Positions 8,060 to 16,300 of a DNA stretch of 64,000 nt are shown here, one piece after another. Source of the DNA: CAZTHL01 sp964613585. GTDB taxonomy: Bacteria; Pseudomonadota; Alphaproteobacteria; DSM-16000; Inquilinaceae. The notes under the pieces were generated by a model. That model had not been told where the DNA came from, did no database searches, and saw nothing but the letters and a program-made list of their open reading frames with translations. The position numbers were made by a program, and so were the translations under genes. The number at the start of each line of letters is the position of its first letter. The first letter of the stretch is position 1. The stretch covers positions 29,328 to 93,327 of the forward strand of contig CAZTHL010000003.1 in the NCBI GenBank assembly GCA_964613585.1, in the 5' to 3' direction.

Positions 8060-8860
8060 TCACCCTCGGGATCGAGGATGACCGATCGGCGGCGCCTCGG
8101 TCTGGCCGGCCAGCACCTCCGCCACATGGCGTGCCTGCATCGGCGTTCCGGATCGGCTGATTTTCCCGGCGAGGTTGAGCAGGCAGCCGAGGTCTCCGGC
8201 CAGAACCGTGCCGGCCCCGGTGCTCGCGAGATCGGACACCTTTTCCGCGACCATTCGATTGGAGATCTCGGGGTACTTTACGCAAAAGGTGCCGCCGAAC
8301 CCGCAGCACACCTCCGCGCCGGGAGCTTCCACCAGCTCGAGGCCCGGCAGGCTTCGCAGGAGCCGTCGGGGCTGCTCCTTTATGTGCAGCTCACGCAGTC
8401 CGGAACATCCGTCATGATAGGTGACGCGACCATTGAAGGATACATCCTCAAGCCGCTCGATCCCGCGGATGTCGGTCAGGAAGCTGACAAGCTCGTGGGT
8501 GCGCCGGGCAAGATGATGGGCCCGAGGGGCCCAGGCCGCATCGTCCCGCAGCATGGCCGGATAGTGAAGCCTGATCATCCCGGCGCACGATCCGGACGGC
8601 ACGACGACGTGGTCCATCGTCTCGAACGCCGTAATGACCTGGCGGGCGATGGCGGCGGCGTTTCGCCAGTCGCCGGAATTGTAGGCGGGCTGGCCGCAGC
8701 AGGTCTGCACCGCCGGCACCTCCACGCGACAGCCGGCACGCTCCAGGAGCCGCGCAGCGGCGAGCCCGGCACTGGGACGAAACAGATCGATCAAGCAAGT
8801 GACAAAGAGACCGACACGAGGGGCTGCGTGGACAGCCTTCTCAACCCGTTCCTGCATCAC
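8060..8860 (-). CDS. lutA: LutA-type CCG-domain protein, lactate utilisation
   Basis: A 266-residue protein with two cysteine-rich CCG domains. The first is seen as QTCCGQPAYNSG near residue 53; the second has GCSGLREL and, near residue 183, CCGFGGTFCVKYPEIS. These domains bind iron-sulfur clusters or disulfide-reducing centres in lactate and heterodisulfide-type oxidoreductases. It is the first gene of lutABC, 40 bases before lutB. No lactate permease or LutR-type regulator lies beside it. The start is ambiguous by one codon (MM). Confidence 0.93.
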   Translation of the reverse strand: MMQERVEKAVHAAPRVGLFVTCLIDLFRPSAGLAAARLLERAGCRVEVPAVQTCCGQPAYNSGDWRNAAAIARQVITAFETMDHVVVPSGSCAGMIRLHYPAMLRDDAAWAPRAHHLARRTHELVSFLTDIRGIERLEDVSFNGRVTYHDGCSGLRELHIKEQPRRLLRSLPGLELVEAPGAEVCCGFGGTFCVKYPEISNRMVAEKVSDLASTGAGTVLAGDLGCLLNLAGKISRSGTPMQARHVAEVLAGQTEAPPIGHPRSRG

Positions 8861-8969
8861 TCGTGCTTACCCTTCGCCGACGTGCCGCGCCGGCAAGGTG
8901 CCGACGCCTGGGTCCCACCCGGCCGGGACAGCCGGCCACGCCGTCCCTTGAGGGTAAGCCGCCCGACCA

Positions 8970-9647
8970 TCAATTGGGGGTTCGTGTCTCCACGAGGGTC
9001 CAGTTCGGATCGCTCGAGCGGGTATTCCGTGCGAAGGTCCAGATATCCGTGACCTCGGTCGTGGTATCCGGATCGCCGTCAACCACCTCGCCATCCCGAT
9101 CCCGGGTCACATTGATCTGCCGCGAGACGAACTTGACGGTGACAAAGGCCGTGCGACCCTCGACCCGGCCCTCCAGAAGGTCCGCGGCCTCGATCTCCTC
9201 GATCTTGTTCTCGAGCACCTCGCCGGCTTGGAGGCGCTCCCGAACGGCCGTGCTGAACTCGTCATAGAGCTCGTCGCTGAGCAGCGGACGCAGGCTCGCC
9301 GTATCAGCCTTCGCGAATGCGTCGACGATCATCTGGAAGGCGGCGGTCGCGCCTTTCAGAAAGTCCTGTTCCTGAAAGGACGGGTCGGCAATCTTGACCT
9401 GGGTCAGGCCATGACCCGTCGCATTGCCCTCGCCCGTGGTGACCTCGTCATCCGCGCGCTCCCTCTCCGGCAGCGACACGACGTTGTCGCCGCCCCGCTG
9501 GCCGACCGGCGGCCGCGACGAATACGGGCTCGGCCGTTGCTTCTCGTGGCCCGTGCGACGCCCCAGAACGCTGCGCAACCGGAACACCAGGAACGCGGCG
9601 ATCATCGCGAAGATAAGAATGTCGATGAAGTTCAAACCAACGCCCAT
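8970..9647 (-). CDS. Tim44/TimA-domain membrane-anchored protein
   Basis: A 225-residue protein: an N-terminal membrane helix (about residues 6-24), a charged linker, and a C-terminal Tim44-like domain (about 85-220) containing DPSFQEQDFLKGATAAFQMI and the AFAKADTASLRPLLSDELY segment. It is related to mitochondrial Tim44 and alphaproteobacterial TimA; its bacterial role is at the inner membrane and not well defined. It is divergent from fxsA-secB, a conserved alphaproteobacterial arrangement. The partner mltA that usually follows is replaced here by lutABC. Confidence 0.92.
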   Translation of the reverse strand: MGVGLNFIDILIFAMIAAFLVFRLRSVLGRRTGHEKQRPSPYSSRPPVGQRGGDNVVSLPERERADDEVTTGEGNATGHGLTQVKIADPSFQEQDFLKGATAAFQMIVDAFAKADTASLRPLLSDELYDEFSTAVRERLQAGEVLENKIEEIEAADLLEGRVEGRTAFVTVKFVSRQINVTRDRDGEVVDGDPDTTTEVTDIWTFARNTRSSDPNWTLVETRTPN

Positions 9648-9861
9648 CGTGTTTGGCCGGTCAGTTCCGGCCTTGCGGGGGATGTTCGCCCTGGACCTTA
9701 CCGCCCAGGCACATTACGTCCACACCGTTAGGCGCATACGAGGCCTCGAGCGCGACAAACTCCGGGGCTCAGCGGCGAAATTGAGCGCGCCAGTCCGGCA
9801 AAACAGCCGCCGCGCCGATTCCTGAGATAGGCTGTCGAGCGTGAAAGGGCAAGGAAAAGGA

Positions 9862-10446
9862 ATGCCGCTAATCGTTCTCTTGCTGATAGCCCTGCCGTTG
9901 GCGGAGATTGCCGTGCTGATCCAGGTGGGAAGCCAGATCGGCGTCGCCCGGACCATCCTGGCGATACTGCTGACGGGGCTGCTGGGGCTGCTGATGATGC
10001 GGCACCAGGGCTTCCGCACCCTGCAGGAAGCGCAAAACGCCATGCGCCGGAACGAGCCGCCCGTGCGTGCCCTGTTCGACGGCTTTTGCATCTTCATTGG
10101 CGGTGTCTGCCTGCTCATCCCTGGCTTCATCACCGATGTCGTCGGCATCCTGCTGCTTCTGCCACCGCTGCGCCGGCTGCTTGGGCGGCGGCTGTGGAAC
10201 GCCATGGAACGCAGCCGCTCGGTCCACATCTACCGCAGCGACCGGGCCACGGACCCGCGGAACCCGCAGGAAGGCGACCCCTCCTCGGCGCCCGGTGCCC
10301 GGAAGCCGGTGATAGACGCCGAGTTTCAGGAACTTGACTCCGACGGACGGGACGGGCCCGAGGCCAACCGGGACGGCCCGGGCGATGAGGACGGCCGCGG
10401 GCCGCCGGTCACGGGGTCCCGCTGGGGCGACCGTCGGTCCGGATAG
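9862..10446 (+). CDS. fxsA: FxsA family inner-membrane protein
   Basis: A 194-residue protein. The first 115 residues form the FxsA fold: hydrophobic helices with LPLAEIAVLIQVGSQIG, LLMMRHQGFRTLQEAQ and LLIPGFITDVVGILLLLPP. The C-terminal 70 residues are hydrophilic and rich in Gly, Asp and Pro. The molecular role of FxsA is unclear; in E. coli, overproduction relieves phage T7 exclusion. ATG 9862 (AAGGA six bases upstream) is preferred to the GTG at 9841. It lies 99 bases before secB on the same strand. Confidence 0.92.
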   Translation: MPLIVLLLIALPLAEIAVLIQVGSQIGVARTILAILLTGLLGLLMMRHQGFRTLQEAQNAMRRNEPPVRALFDGFCIFIGGVCLLIPGFITDVVGILLLLPPLRRLLGRRLWNAMERSRSVHIYRSDRATDPRNPQEGDPSSAPGARKPVIDAEFQELDSDGRDGPEANRDGPGDEDGRGPPVTGSRWGDRRSG

Positions 10447-10545
10447 GGGGATGCTGAGGTCGACCGTGTTGTCGCGCTGCGGCATCCGTGTTAGCCAACC
10501 GGCCGGAAGACCGTCCAGGCTGACATTCCTCAAGGAGGCCATCTT

Positions 10546-11115
10546 ATGAGCGACGAATCGTCGACCGAAGGCGGCGCTGCCGCGTCCGGTGGTGCCGCCC
10601 AGGCCGGCGCGCCGCAACGCGTGGCCCTGCCGCCGGTGCAGATCACCGCGCAATACATCAAGGATCTGTCGTTCGAGAATCCGAACGCGCCGGGCAGCCT
10701 GTCCGGCGGTGCTGCCGCGCCCCAGGTGACGGTGAATGTCGATGTGCGCACTCGTCAGCTGGCCGAGCGGCAATACGAGGTCGTCCTGCATGTCCGGGCC
10801 GATGCCAAGAGCGGCGAGAACCAGGCATTTCTAGTGGAGCTGGCGTATGCCGGCGTCGCCAATCTCGAGAACATTCCGAAGGAGCATACCGCCCCCATGT
10901 TGTTGATGGAGGTGCCCCGCATGCTCTTTCCCTTCGCGCGTGCCGTCATTGCCGAGGCCACCCGCAACGGCGGCTTTCCGCCGCTTCTCGTGCAGCCGAT
11001 CGACTTCGCCGAGCTCTTCCGAAAGCAGCTGCAGGCGCTGCGTGACCGACAAAGCCAGCAGAAAGCCGAGGCTGCCTCGACGCCGCCGGCCGAAGGCAAC
11101 CCGACAATCCAATAG
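10546..11115 (+). CDS. secB: SecB, protein-export chaperone
   Basis: A 189-residue protein with a flexible Ala/Gly-rich first 30 residues and a SecB core (about 33-165): QITAQYIKDLSFENPNAP, LVELAYAGVANLENIP and PMLLMEVPRMLFPFARAVI. SecB tetramers hold preproteins unfolded and pass them to SecA. A strong ribosome-binding site, AAGGAGG, precedes the ATG by 8 bases. The C-terminus is longer and more hydrophilic than E. coli SecB, as in other alphaproteobacteria. The TAG stop lies in a 15-bp tandem repeat. Confidence 0.96.
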   Translation: MSDESSTEGGAAASGGAAQAGAPQRVALPPVQITAQYIKDLSFENPNAPGSLSGGAAAPQVTVNVDVRTRQLAERQYEVVLHVRADAKSGENQAFLVELAYAGVANLENIPKEHTAPMLLMEVPRMLFPFARAVIAEATRNGGFPPLLVQPIDFAELFRKQLQALRDRQSQQKAEAASTPPAEGNPTIQ

Positions 11116-11154
11116 ACGGAGGCCCAATAGACGGAGGCCCAATAGACGTGAGGC
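11109..11154. repeat. Three tandem 15-bp units across the secB stop codon
   Basis: CCAATAGACGGAGGC occurs at 11109-11123 and 11124-11138, with a third unit (one inserted T) at 11139-11154. Because the unit is five codons long, TAG recurs in the secB frame at 11113, 11128 and 11143, giving three consecutive in-frame stops. Slipped-strand duplication of the 3' end of secB is the simplest origin. Confidence 0.9.
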
Positions 11155-11167
11155 AAACCGGCCTCAC
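11148..11167 (+). terminator. Possible stem-loop after secB
   Basis: GTGAGGC (11148-11154) pairs perfectly with GCCTCAC (11161-11167) around a 6-base loop, 33 bases after the secB stop and between convergent secB and dnaQ. There is no T tract on either side, so it would be a weak or Rho-assisted terminator at best. Confidence 0.35.
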
Positions 11168-11210
11168 GGCGCTGTCTGCCGGCGGCCCCGGCCCGGCCCG
11201 GCATCCGGGC

Positions 11211-11879
11211 TCAGTCTCGAAGCCATATCGGATTGTCGATCTGCTCGAGGAACGACCGGTGAGCCGACAGCTCCTCGGCGCTGGGCGCGTGCGGGCGCGG
11301 TTCCCGGAACGGTCGTGGGGCCGCCACATCAGCGATGTCGACCATGGCGGGGAGCGATAGATCGGGCTGCCGCCCGCCCTGCAACTCCAAGTAAACCTCT
11401 GCCAGCAGCTGGGCGTCCAGAAGCGCGCCGTGCAGCGTGCGGTTGGCATGGTCGATGCCGTACCGTCGGCACAGGGCATCGAGGCTCGCCTGTGCGCCCG
11501 GAAACTTGCGCCGCGCCAGCTCGACCGTGTCGACCGCCCGCGCTACCATGAGTGGCGGCAACCCAAGACGCTCAAGCTCGGCGTTGAGGAAGCCAAGGTC
11601 GAAAGCGGCGTTGTGGATGATGAGCCGATCGGCGGCGAGGAATTCGAGCAGCTCGGCGGCAATCTCGGCGAACCGAGGCTTGTCCGCCAGGAAAGCATCC
11701 GTCAGACCGTGAACCGCGCTGGCCTCGAGTGGCATGGGGCGGTCCGGGTTGACGTAGCGATGAAACGTCAGGCCCGTGGGGACCAGATTGACGAGTTCGA
11801 CGCAGCCCACCTCAACGATGCGGTGACCGTCACGCGGCTCAAGCCCGGTTGTTTCGGTATCGAGCACAATCTCGCGCAC
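11211..11879 (-). CDS. dnaQ: DnaQ, DNA polymerase III epsilon subunit (3'-5' proofreading exonuclease)
   Basis: A 222-residue DEDDh exonuclease. ExoI (VLDTETTGLEP, D7/E9), ExoII (HNAAFDLGFLNAEL) and ExoIII with the catalytic His-Asp pair (HGALLDAQLLAEVY) are all present. It proofreads within the replicative polymerase core. The start is GTG at 11879, supported by GGAGG about 6 bases upstream. It overlaps the end of coaE by 41 bases, an unusually long same-strand overlap. The order ppsR-maf-aroE-coaE-dnaQ matches the Caulobacter origin-adjacent cluster. Confidence 0.95.
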   Translation of the reverse strand: MREIVLDTETTGLEPRDGHRIVEVGCVELVNLVPTGLTFHRYVNPDRPMPLEASAVHGLTDAFLADKPRFAEIAAELLEFLAADRLIIHNAAFDLGFLNAELERLGLPPLMVARAVDTVELARRKFPGAQASLDALCRRYGIDHANRTLHGALLDAQLLAEVYLELQGGRQPDLSLPAMVDIADVAAPRPFREPRPHAPSAEELSAHRSFLEQIDNPIWLRD

Positions 11880-12510
11880 GACGCCCCTCCAGAAACAGGT
11901 TGGGTGGCCAATGCCGCCTTGGACAGGAACGCGCCCGCCGAACCGCGCGACGCAGAGCGCGACGCGTCACGGCGCGGCCGAGGCCGGTAGGGATCACAAC
12001 ATCGGCGAGTCGACGCTTGAGCTGGTCCGGCAGCTGTTGTCGACGGACGGCCTCAAGAATTTCCGGGGTCATGCCTGGCCGGCTGAGGACCCGTTGGCGT
12101 TGCAGGAAAGCCGGCGCGCTCACCACGAAGACCCGATCGACCCGGCCGTCGCCCCCACTCTCGAACAAGAGTGGAACGTCCAACACGACGCAGCGACGAC
12201 GGTCCAGCCCGGCCCGCCGTAGGAAGGCTTGGCTGCTGCGGTGCACAATGGGGTGAAGCACGCGCTCGAGCCGCCGCAGAGCCTCCGGGTCGTTGAAGAC
12301 CTGGGACCCCAGGCGGCGGCGGTCGACGATACCGTTTGTCACGACACCCGGGAATTCCCGCTCGACCGTCGGCACGGCAGCTCCGTCGCGGGCCAAGGCG
12401 CGATGCACAACGGCATCGGCATCATGCACGGGCAGGCCATCCCGCCGCAGCATGGCTGCCGCCGTGCTCTTTCCCATGCCAATCGATCCGGTGAGCCCGA
12501 TCACCACCAT
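11839..12510 (-). CDS. coaE: CoaE, dephospho-CoA kinase
   Basis: A 223-residue P-loop kinase for the last step of coenzyme A synthesis, phosphorylating the ribose 3'-hydroxyl of dephospho-CoA. It has the Walker A GLTGSIGMGKSTAA, the D-A-D motif VHDADAVVH and VLDVPLLFESG. The ATG at 12510 fits the homologous N-terminus; the frame extends upstream without homology. About 30 C-terminal residues after ALRRAVRRAR are extra compared with typical 190-200-residue CoaE and overlap the dnaQ start, possibly from a late frameshift. Confidence 0.94.
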   Translation of the reverse strand: MVVIGLTGSIGMGKSTAAAMLRRDGLPVHDADAVVHRALARDGAAVPTVEREFPGVVTNGIVDRRRLGSQVFNDPEALRRLERVLHPIVHRSSQAFLRRAGLDRRRCVVLDVPLLFESGGDGRVDRVFVVSAPAFLQRQRVLSRPGMTPEILEAVRRQQLPDQLKRRLADVVIPTGLGRAVTRRALRRAVRRARSCPRRHWPPNLFLEGRRARDCARYRNNRA

Positions 12511-12520
12511 GACCCGGTCT

Positions 12521-13360
12521 CTACCGGCCCAGGACCGCCTGCCGCAAGGCCTCGTCGACCCTTGGCTCGATGCCGAACCAGGCAGCGAAGCCTGGCCGCG
12601 CTTGGTGCAGCAGCATCCCAACGCCATCCAGGACGGCGAGCCCGCGAGCCCGCGCTGCCTGCAGAAGGGGCGTGTCCAGAGGCGTATACACGATATCAGC
12701 GACGATGGCATGCGCCGGCAAGCTTTGGAGGTCAATTGACAGCGATGGTTGGCCGGCCATGCCGAGACTGGTCGTGTTCACCAGCAGAGCCGCATCGAGC
12801 AGACCTTGATGCCGATCCGGCCAAGCGATGACCTCGACAGGGCCATCCACCACCCTTGCCGTGTCGCGTGCCCGCTCCTCGCTCCTGTTGCTGAGACGCA
12901 GCTTCCCCACGCCCACCCCTGCCAGAGCCGCAAGGATCGATCTTGAGGCACCGCCGGCACCCAGAATCAAGGCTGCGCCACGATCGGGCTGCCATGCCGG
13001 AAAAGTGGACCGCATGTGCTCCAGAAAGCCGAAACCGTCCGTGTTGAGCCCGACCAGCGTGCCATCCGGCTCAACGACGACCGTGTTCACCGCCTCCAGC
13101 CGGGCGGCGCCCGGGTCGAGCCGGTCCATCACCCGCGCCGCGGCTTGCTTGTGCGGGAGTGTCACATTGGCACCGCGCAGGCCGAGCAGCGACAAAGCAC
13201 GAAGGGCTGCAATCAGGTTCTCGGGAGCCACCGGGAGGGGAATATACGCCCCATCTATATCGTACCGTGCAAGCCAATGATTATGCAGGACCGGAGAGCG
13301 CGAGTGGTCGACCGGCCAACCAATCACCCCGGCGACCCGGGCGCCGGCGCTGCGAATCAT
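12521..13360 (-). CDS. aroE: AroE, shikimate dehydrogenase (NADP+)
   Basis: A 279-residue enzyme that reduces 3-dehydroshikimate to shikimate. Substrate-binding SRSPVLHN, catalytic K71 in NVTLPHK and D108 in NTDGFGF are intact. The nucleotide-binding loop is GAGGASRS followed by SNRSEERA, consistent with NADP+. It begins inside the end of maf with a 4-base overlap and ends 10 bases before coaE, so the genes form one transcription unit with ppsR upstream. Confidence 0.96.
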   Translation of the reverse strand: MIRSAGARVAGVIGWPVDHSRSPVLHNHWLARYDIDGAYIPLPVAPENLIAALRALSLLGLRGANVTLPHKQAAARVMDRLDPGAARLEAVNTVVVEPDGTLVGLNTDGFGFLEHMRSTFPAWQPDRGAALILGAGGASRSILAALAGVGVGKLRLSNRSEERARDTARVVDGPVEVIAWPDRHQGLLDAALLVNTTSLGMAGQPSLSIDLQSLPAHAIVADIVYTPLDTPLLQAARARGLAVLDGVGMLLHQARPGFAAWFGIEPRVDEALRQAVLGR

Positions 13361-13962
13361 TCGGGCAGCGCTCCCTGGCCCCGAAGGAAGCCGAGCAAGG
13401 GCAGCAGGGGCAAGCCGAGAACCGTAAAATAGTCTCCCTCGACACGGGCAAACAGCTGCGCGCCGAGGCTCTCAAGCTGGTATCCACCGACGCTGGTCAT
13501 GACCCGATCACCGACGTCTGCCAGATACTGATCAAGGAACGGATCAGTAAAGTGCCGCATGGTGAGAACCACGGTCTGGACACTGTGCCAGAGACGTTCG
13601 CCATCACGCACGGCTATTGCCGCCGCATGCAGGCGATGACTCTTGCCGCGCAGCGCCGCCAGCTGAGCGCGCGCGTGATCCATATCGGGTGGCTTGTCGA
13701 ACCAGACGCCGTTGCAATCGAGCGTCTGGTCGGCGCCGATCACAAGGCAGCCGGGCCGACGTTGCGACACGCGCAAGGCCTTGAGCTCAGCGAGAGTCTG
13801 CGCCAGCTCGAACGCGGTTCCACCATCGCGCGCGAAGGATTGCTTGATGGCATCCTCGTCCACCGCCGCTGGATCGACCTCGACCGGCACACCGGCATTC
13901 TCGAGCAGGGTCAGCCGGGTTCGGCTGGACGAGGCCAAAATGATCGGGCCCGCAGCGCTCAT
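13357..13962 (-). CDS. maf: Maf-family nucleoside triphosphate pyrophosphatase
   Basis: A 201-residue Maf/YhdE/YceF-family protein with the signatures LASSSRTRL, the VIGADQTLDCNG metal/substrate loop with the following DKP, and GGYQLESLGAQLF with VEGDYFTVLGLPL. Maf proteins hydrolyse non-canonical or modified NTPs such as dTTP, UTP or m7GTP, removing pyrophosphate; which subfamily this one belongs to cannot be fixed here. Its start overlaps the ppsR stop by 4 bases and it overlaps aroE by 4 bases. Confidence 0.94.
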   Translation of the reverse strand: MSAAGPIILASSSRTRLTLLENAGVPVEVDPAAVDEDAIKQSFARDGGTAFELAQTLAELKALRVSQRRPGCLVIGADQTLDCNGVWFDKPPDMDHARAQLAALRGKSHRLHAAAIAVRDGERLWHSVQTVVLTMRHFTDPFLDQYLADVGDRVMTSVGGYQLESLGAQLFARVEGDYFTVLGLPLLPLLGFLRGQGALPE

Positions 13963-14825
13963 GCGTGTTGGCGTTGCTGTTGCCGTCGACGTGCCAGGAG
14001 GGAGAAGATCTCGGCCGCTGTCTCCTCGATGGCCCGTCGGGTCACGTCAATGACCGGCCACCCGTTGAGCAGAAAGAAGCGGCGGGCCTCGCGCACCTCC
14101 TCACGGACCGCCTCCGGATCGAAGTAGTCGCTCGCCTCGGTCTGGTTCAGCATGCGCATCCGATTCCGGCGGATCTCGATCAGCCGGTCGGGATCCTTGG
14201 TAAGCCCGACGATCAATGGCTTGGTGATCTGATGCAGCTCGGGCGGAAGCGGGCAGCCCGGCACGTAGGGAACGTTCGCCACCTTCACGCCGCGATTGGC
14301 GAGATAGAGGCTGGTTGGCGTCTTCGAAGTACGCGACACGCCGACCAGAATGACATCGGCCTTGTGCAGATTCATGGTGGCCTGGCCGTCGTCGTGACCC
14401 AAGGCGAAATCCATGGCCTCCATTCGACTGAAGTAGGCGGCGTTGAGCGCGTGCTGACGACCGGGCCGGCGCTGGCTGCTCATACCAAGGAAGTCACCAA
14501 ACGCCGCCATGACCGGGTCAAGCACCGAAATGCAGCGCACCTGGAGTGACGCGCACACATCCTGCAGCCGCTGCCGTAGCCGCTCATCGACCAGGGTGAA
14601 GATGACGATGCCGCGGCTGGCCTCGATCTCCTCAAGCACGAGATCGAGCTGGGTATCGGTCCGCACCAGGTTCCAGAAATGCTCGATCGGGTCGACACCC
14701 TCGAACTGGGACAGGCAAGCGCGAGCCACGCTGTGGATCGTCTCGCCGGTCGCATCGGAGACGAGATGCAGGTGGAATGTCTTGATCTCGCTGGTGCTTT
14801 CGCTCACGGCATCGAACATGGGCAA
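13959..14825 (-). CDS. ppsR: PpsR-type bifunctional kinase/pyrophosphorylase (DUF299), regulator of PEP synthase or PPDK
   Basis: A 288-residue DUF299 protein. Family text includes FHLHLVSDATGETIHSVARA, the P-loop GVSRTSKTPTSLYLA and the C-terminal RMRMLNQTEASDYFDPEAV. Members switch PEP synthase or pyruvate phosphate dikinase off by ADP-dependent threonine phosphorylation and on by Pi-dependent dephosphorylation. It is the first gene of the ppsR-maf-aroE-coaE-dnaQ unit and is divergent from hemE, exactly the pair that flanks the Caulobacter chromosomal origin. The start could also be the ATG two codons in. Confidence 0.94.
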   Translation of the reverse strand: MPMFDAVSESTSEIKTFHLHLVSDATGETIHSVARACLSQFEGVDPIEHFWNLVRTDTQLDLVLEEIEASRGIVIFTLVDERLRQRLQDVCASLQVRCISVLDPVMAAFGDFLGMSSQRRPGRQHALNAAYFSRMEAMDFALGHDDGQATMNLHKADVILVGVSRTSKTPTSLYLANRGVKVANVPYVPGCPLPPELHQITKPLIVGLTKDPDRLIEIRRNRMRMLNQTEASDYFDPEAVREEVREARRFFLLNGWPVIDVTRRAIEETAAEIFSLLARRRQQQRQHA

Positions 14826-15223
14826 GGATCAACAGCCGGCCGGTGGATGCAGGGTGGACAGGATCCGCATATCGGGGATCGAAAGCGTGATCCGCACGGA
14901 GCATGCACGAAGCCGGGCCATCCCGCCATGATCCTGTGCACCTGAGGGTTCATCTTTCCCAAACTCCTGGAAGATCATCGCCTTGTCGTGTCATCCCCGA
15001 TTTCCCGGCTTTGCAGGGGCAGGCAGGCCGCGTTTTTCCGTGGCATGCGCACAACAGCGCGATCCGCGGCCTGCTGTGGGCAGGCTTGCCGAAAACGGCT
15101 TAACAACTGGTCATTCGCCGGATTCACAGGGACCCATAACATCCTCAGTAGCTTTACATCTTTTAAGGAAACAGACAGACAGGGGCTTTGCGGTCCGGAA
15201 CGCCCGGTCGAAGCAGGCCAACC
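14826..15223. other. Divergent ppsR-hemE intergenic region; candidate chromosomal replication origin
   Basis: This 398-bp gap holds no gene. In Caulobacter crescentus the chromosomal origin lies between the homologues of these two genes. Seen here: TGATCCGCA at 14888-14896 (one mismatch from the Caulobacter G-type DnaA box TGATCCACA as I recall it), a related GATCCGCA at 14862-14869, further GATCC words at 14930 and 15061, a 10-bp inverted repeat at 15023-15074, and a relatively AT-rich stretch at about 15100-15175. No perfect TTATCCACA box and no TTAA-N7-TTAA CtrA site was found. It must also contain the ppsR and hemE promoters. Confidence 0.55.
15023..15074. repeat. 10-bp inverted repeat within the ppsR-hemE gap
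   Basis: GCAGGCCGCG at 15023-15032 is the exact reverse complement of CGCGGCCTGC at 15065-15074, with a 32-base spacer containing TTTTTCC. It could be an origin structural element or a hairpin in the hemE leader. Confidence 0.6.
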
Positions 15224-16276
15224 ATGATGAGATCACCTGCCGAGAAGCCCTTTCTCCGCGCGCTCGCCGGCGCGCAGCCCGATCGGCCACCCTTCTGGCT
15301 CATGCGCCAGGCCGGTCGCTATCTGCCGGAATATCGCGAGATCCGCGCCAGGGTCGGCGGCTTCCTTGAGCTCTGCTACACGCCCGAACTCGCCGCCGAG
15401 GTCACCTTCCAACCGATCCGGCGGTTCGGCATGGATGCGGCGATTCTCTTCTCCGACATTCTGGTGGTGCCGCACGCTCTCGGGCAGCCGGTGCGCTTCG
15501 TTGAGGGAGAGGGGCCGGTTCTCGACCCGGTCCGGACGGGCGCGGCGGTTGCTGCGCTGGAACTGCCGCGCTTGCACCGGCATTTGGCGCCGGTGTACGA
15601 GACCGTCGAGCGGCTGCACGAAGGTTTGCCGGCTGAGACGACACTGATCGGGTTCGCCGGAGCGCCGTGGACCTTGGCCACCTACATGGCGGAGGGCGGC
15701 ACCTCGAAGGACTTCGCCCAGGTGAAGGCCTTCGCATTCCGGGATCCTGCCGGCTTCGGTGCGTTGATCGATCTGCTGGTAGAGGCGGTTGCCGGTTACC
15801 TGCAGCGTCAGATCGCCGCGGGCGCGGAGGTGGTGCAGTTGTTCGACAGCTGGGCCGGGGTGCTGGACGAGCGCTCCTTCGAGCGTTGGGTCATCGAGCC
15901 GACCCGACGCATCGTCGCGGCTCTCAAGCAACAGGCGCCTGATGTGCCGGTGATCGGCTTTCCGCGTGGCGCCGGCTATGCCTACGATCGTTTCGTTCGG
16001 GAGACCGGGATCGATGCGGTCAGCCTTGACACGACGGTCCCGTTGACGGACGCGCTCCGGCTGCAGGCTCGCTGTCCGGTGCAGGGCAATCTGGATCCGG
16101 TGGCGCTTGCTGTTGGCGGAGCGGCGCTGGAACGAGAGGTCGCAGCTATCCTTGAGGGCTTGGCGCGGGGCCCCTTCGCGTTCAACTTGGGACACGGTGT
16201 GCTGCCCGTCACACCGCCGGAGAACGTGTCGGCGCTGGCCACGCAGCTACGGCAGTGGTCGCCGGCGCGCCCCTAG
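15224..16276 (+). CDS. hemE: HemE, uroporphyrinogen III decarboxylase
   Basis: A 350-residue enzyme that removes four carboxyl groups from uroporphyrinogen III to give coproporphyrinogen III. Signatures: PPFWLMRQAGRYLPEYRE near the N-terminus (substrate-carboxylate-binding arginines), AILFSDILVVPHALG with the catalytic aspartate, IGFAGAPWTLATYMAEGG, and the C-terminal NLGHGVLPVTPPENV. Tandem ATGs at 15224 and 15227 are the likely starts. It is followed at short spacing by hemH and hemJ, giving a haem-synthesis cluster that reads away from the presumed origin. Confidence 0.97.
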   Translation: MMRSPAEKPFLRALAGAQPDRPPFWLMRQAGRYLPEYREIRARVGGFLELCYTPELAAEVTFQPIRRFGMDAAILFSDILVVPHALGQPVRFVEGEGPVLDPVRTGAAVAALELPRLHRHLAPVYETVERLHEGLPAETTLIGFAGAPWTLATYMAEGGTSKDFAQVKAFAFRDPAGFGALIDLLVEAVAGYLQRQIAAGAEVVQLFDSWAGVLDERSFERWVIEPTRRIVAALKQQAPDVPVIGFPRGAGYAYDRFVRETGIDAVSLDTTVPLTDALRLQARCPVQGNLDPVALAVGGAALEREVAAILEGLARGPFAFNLGHGVLPVTPPENVSALATQLRQWSPARP

Positions 16277-16300
16277 AGACCGCGGGTCCTCGCGGGACCG

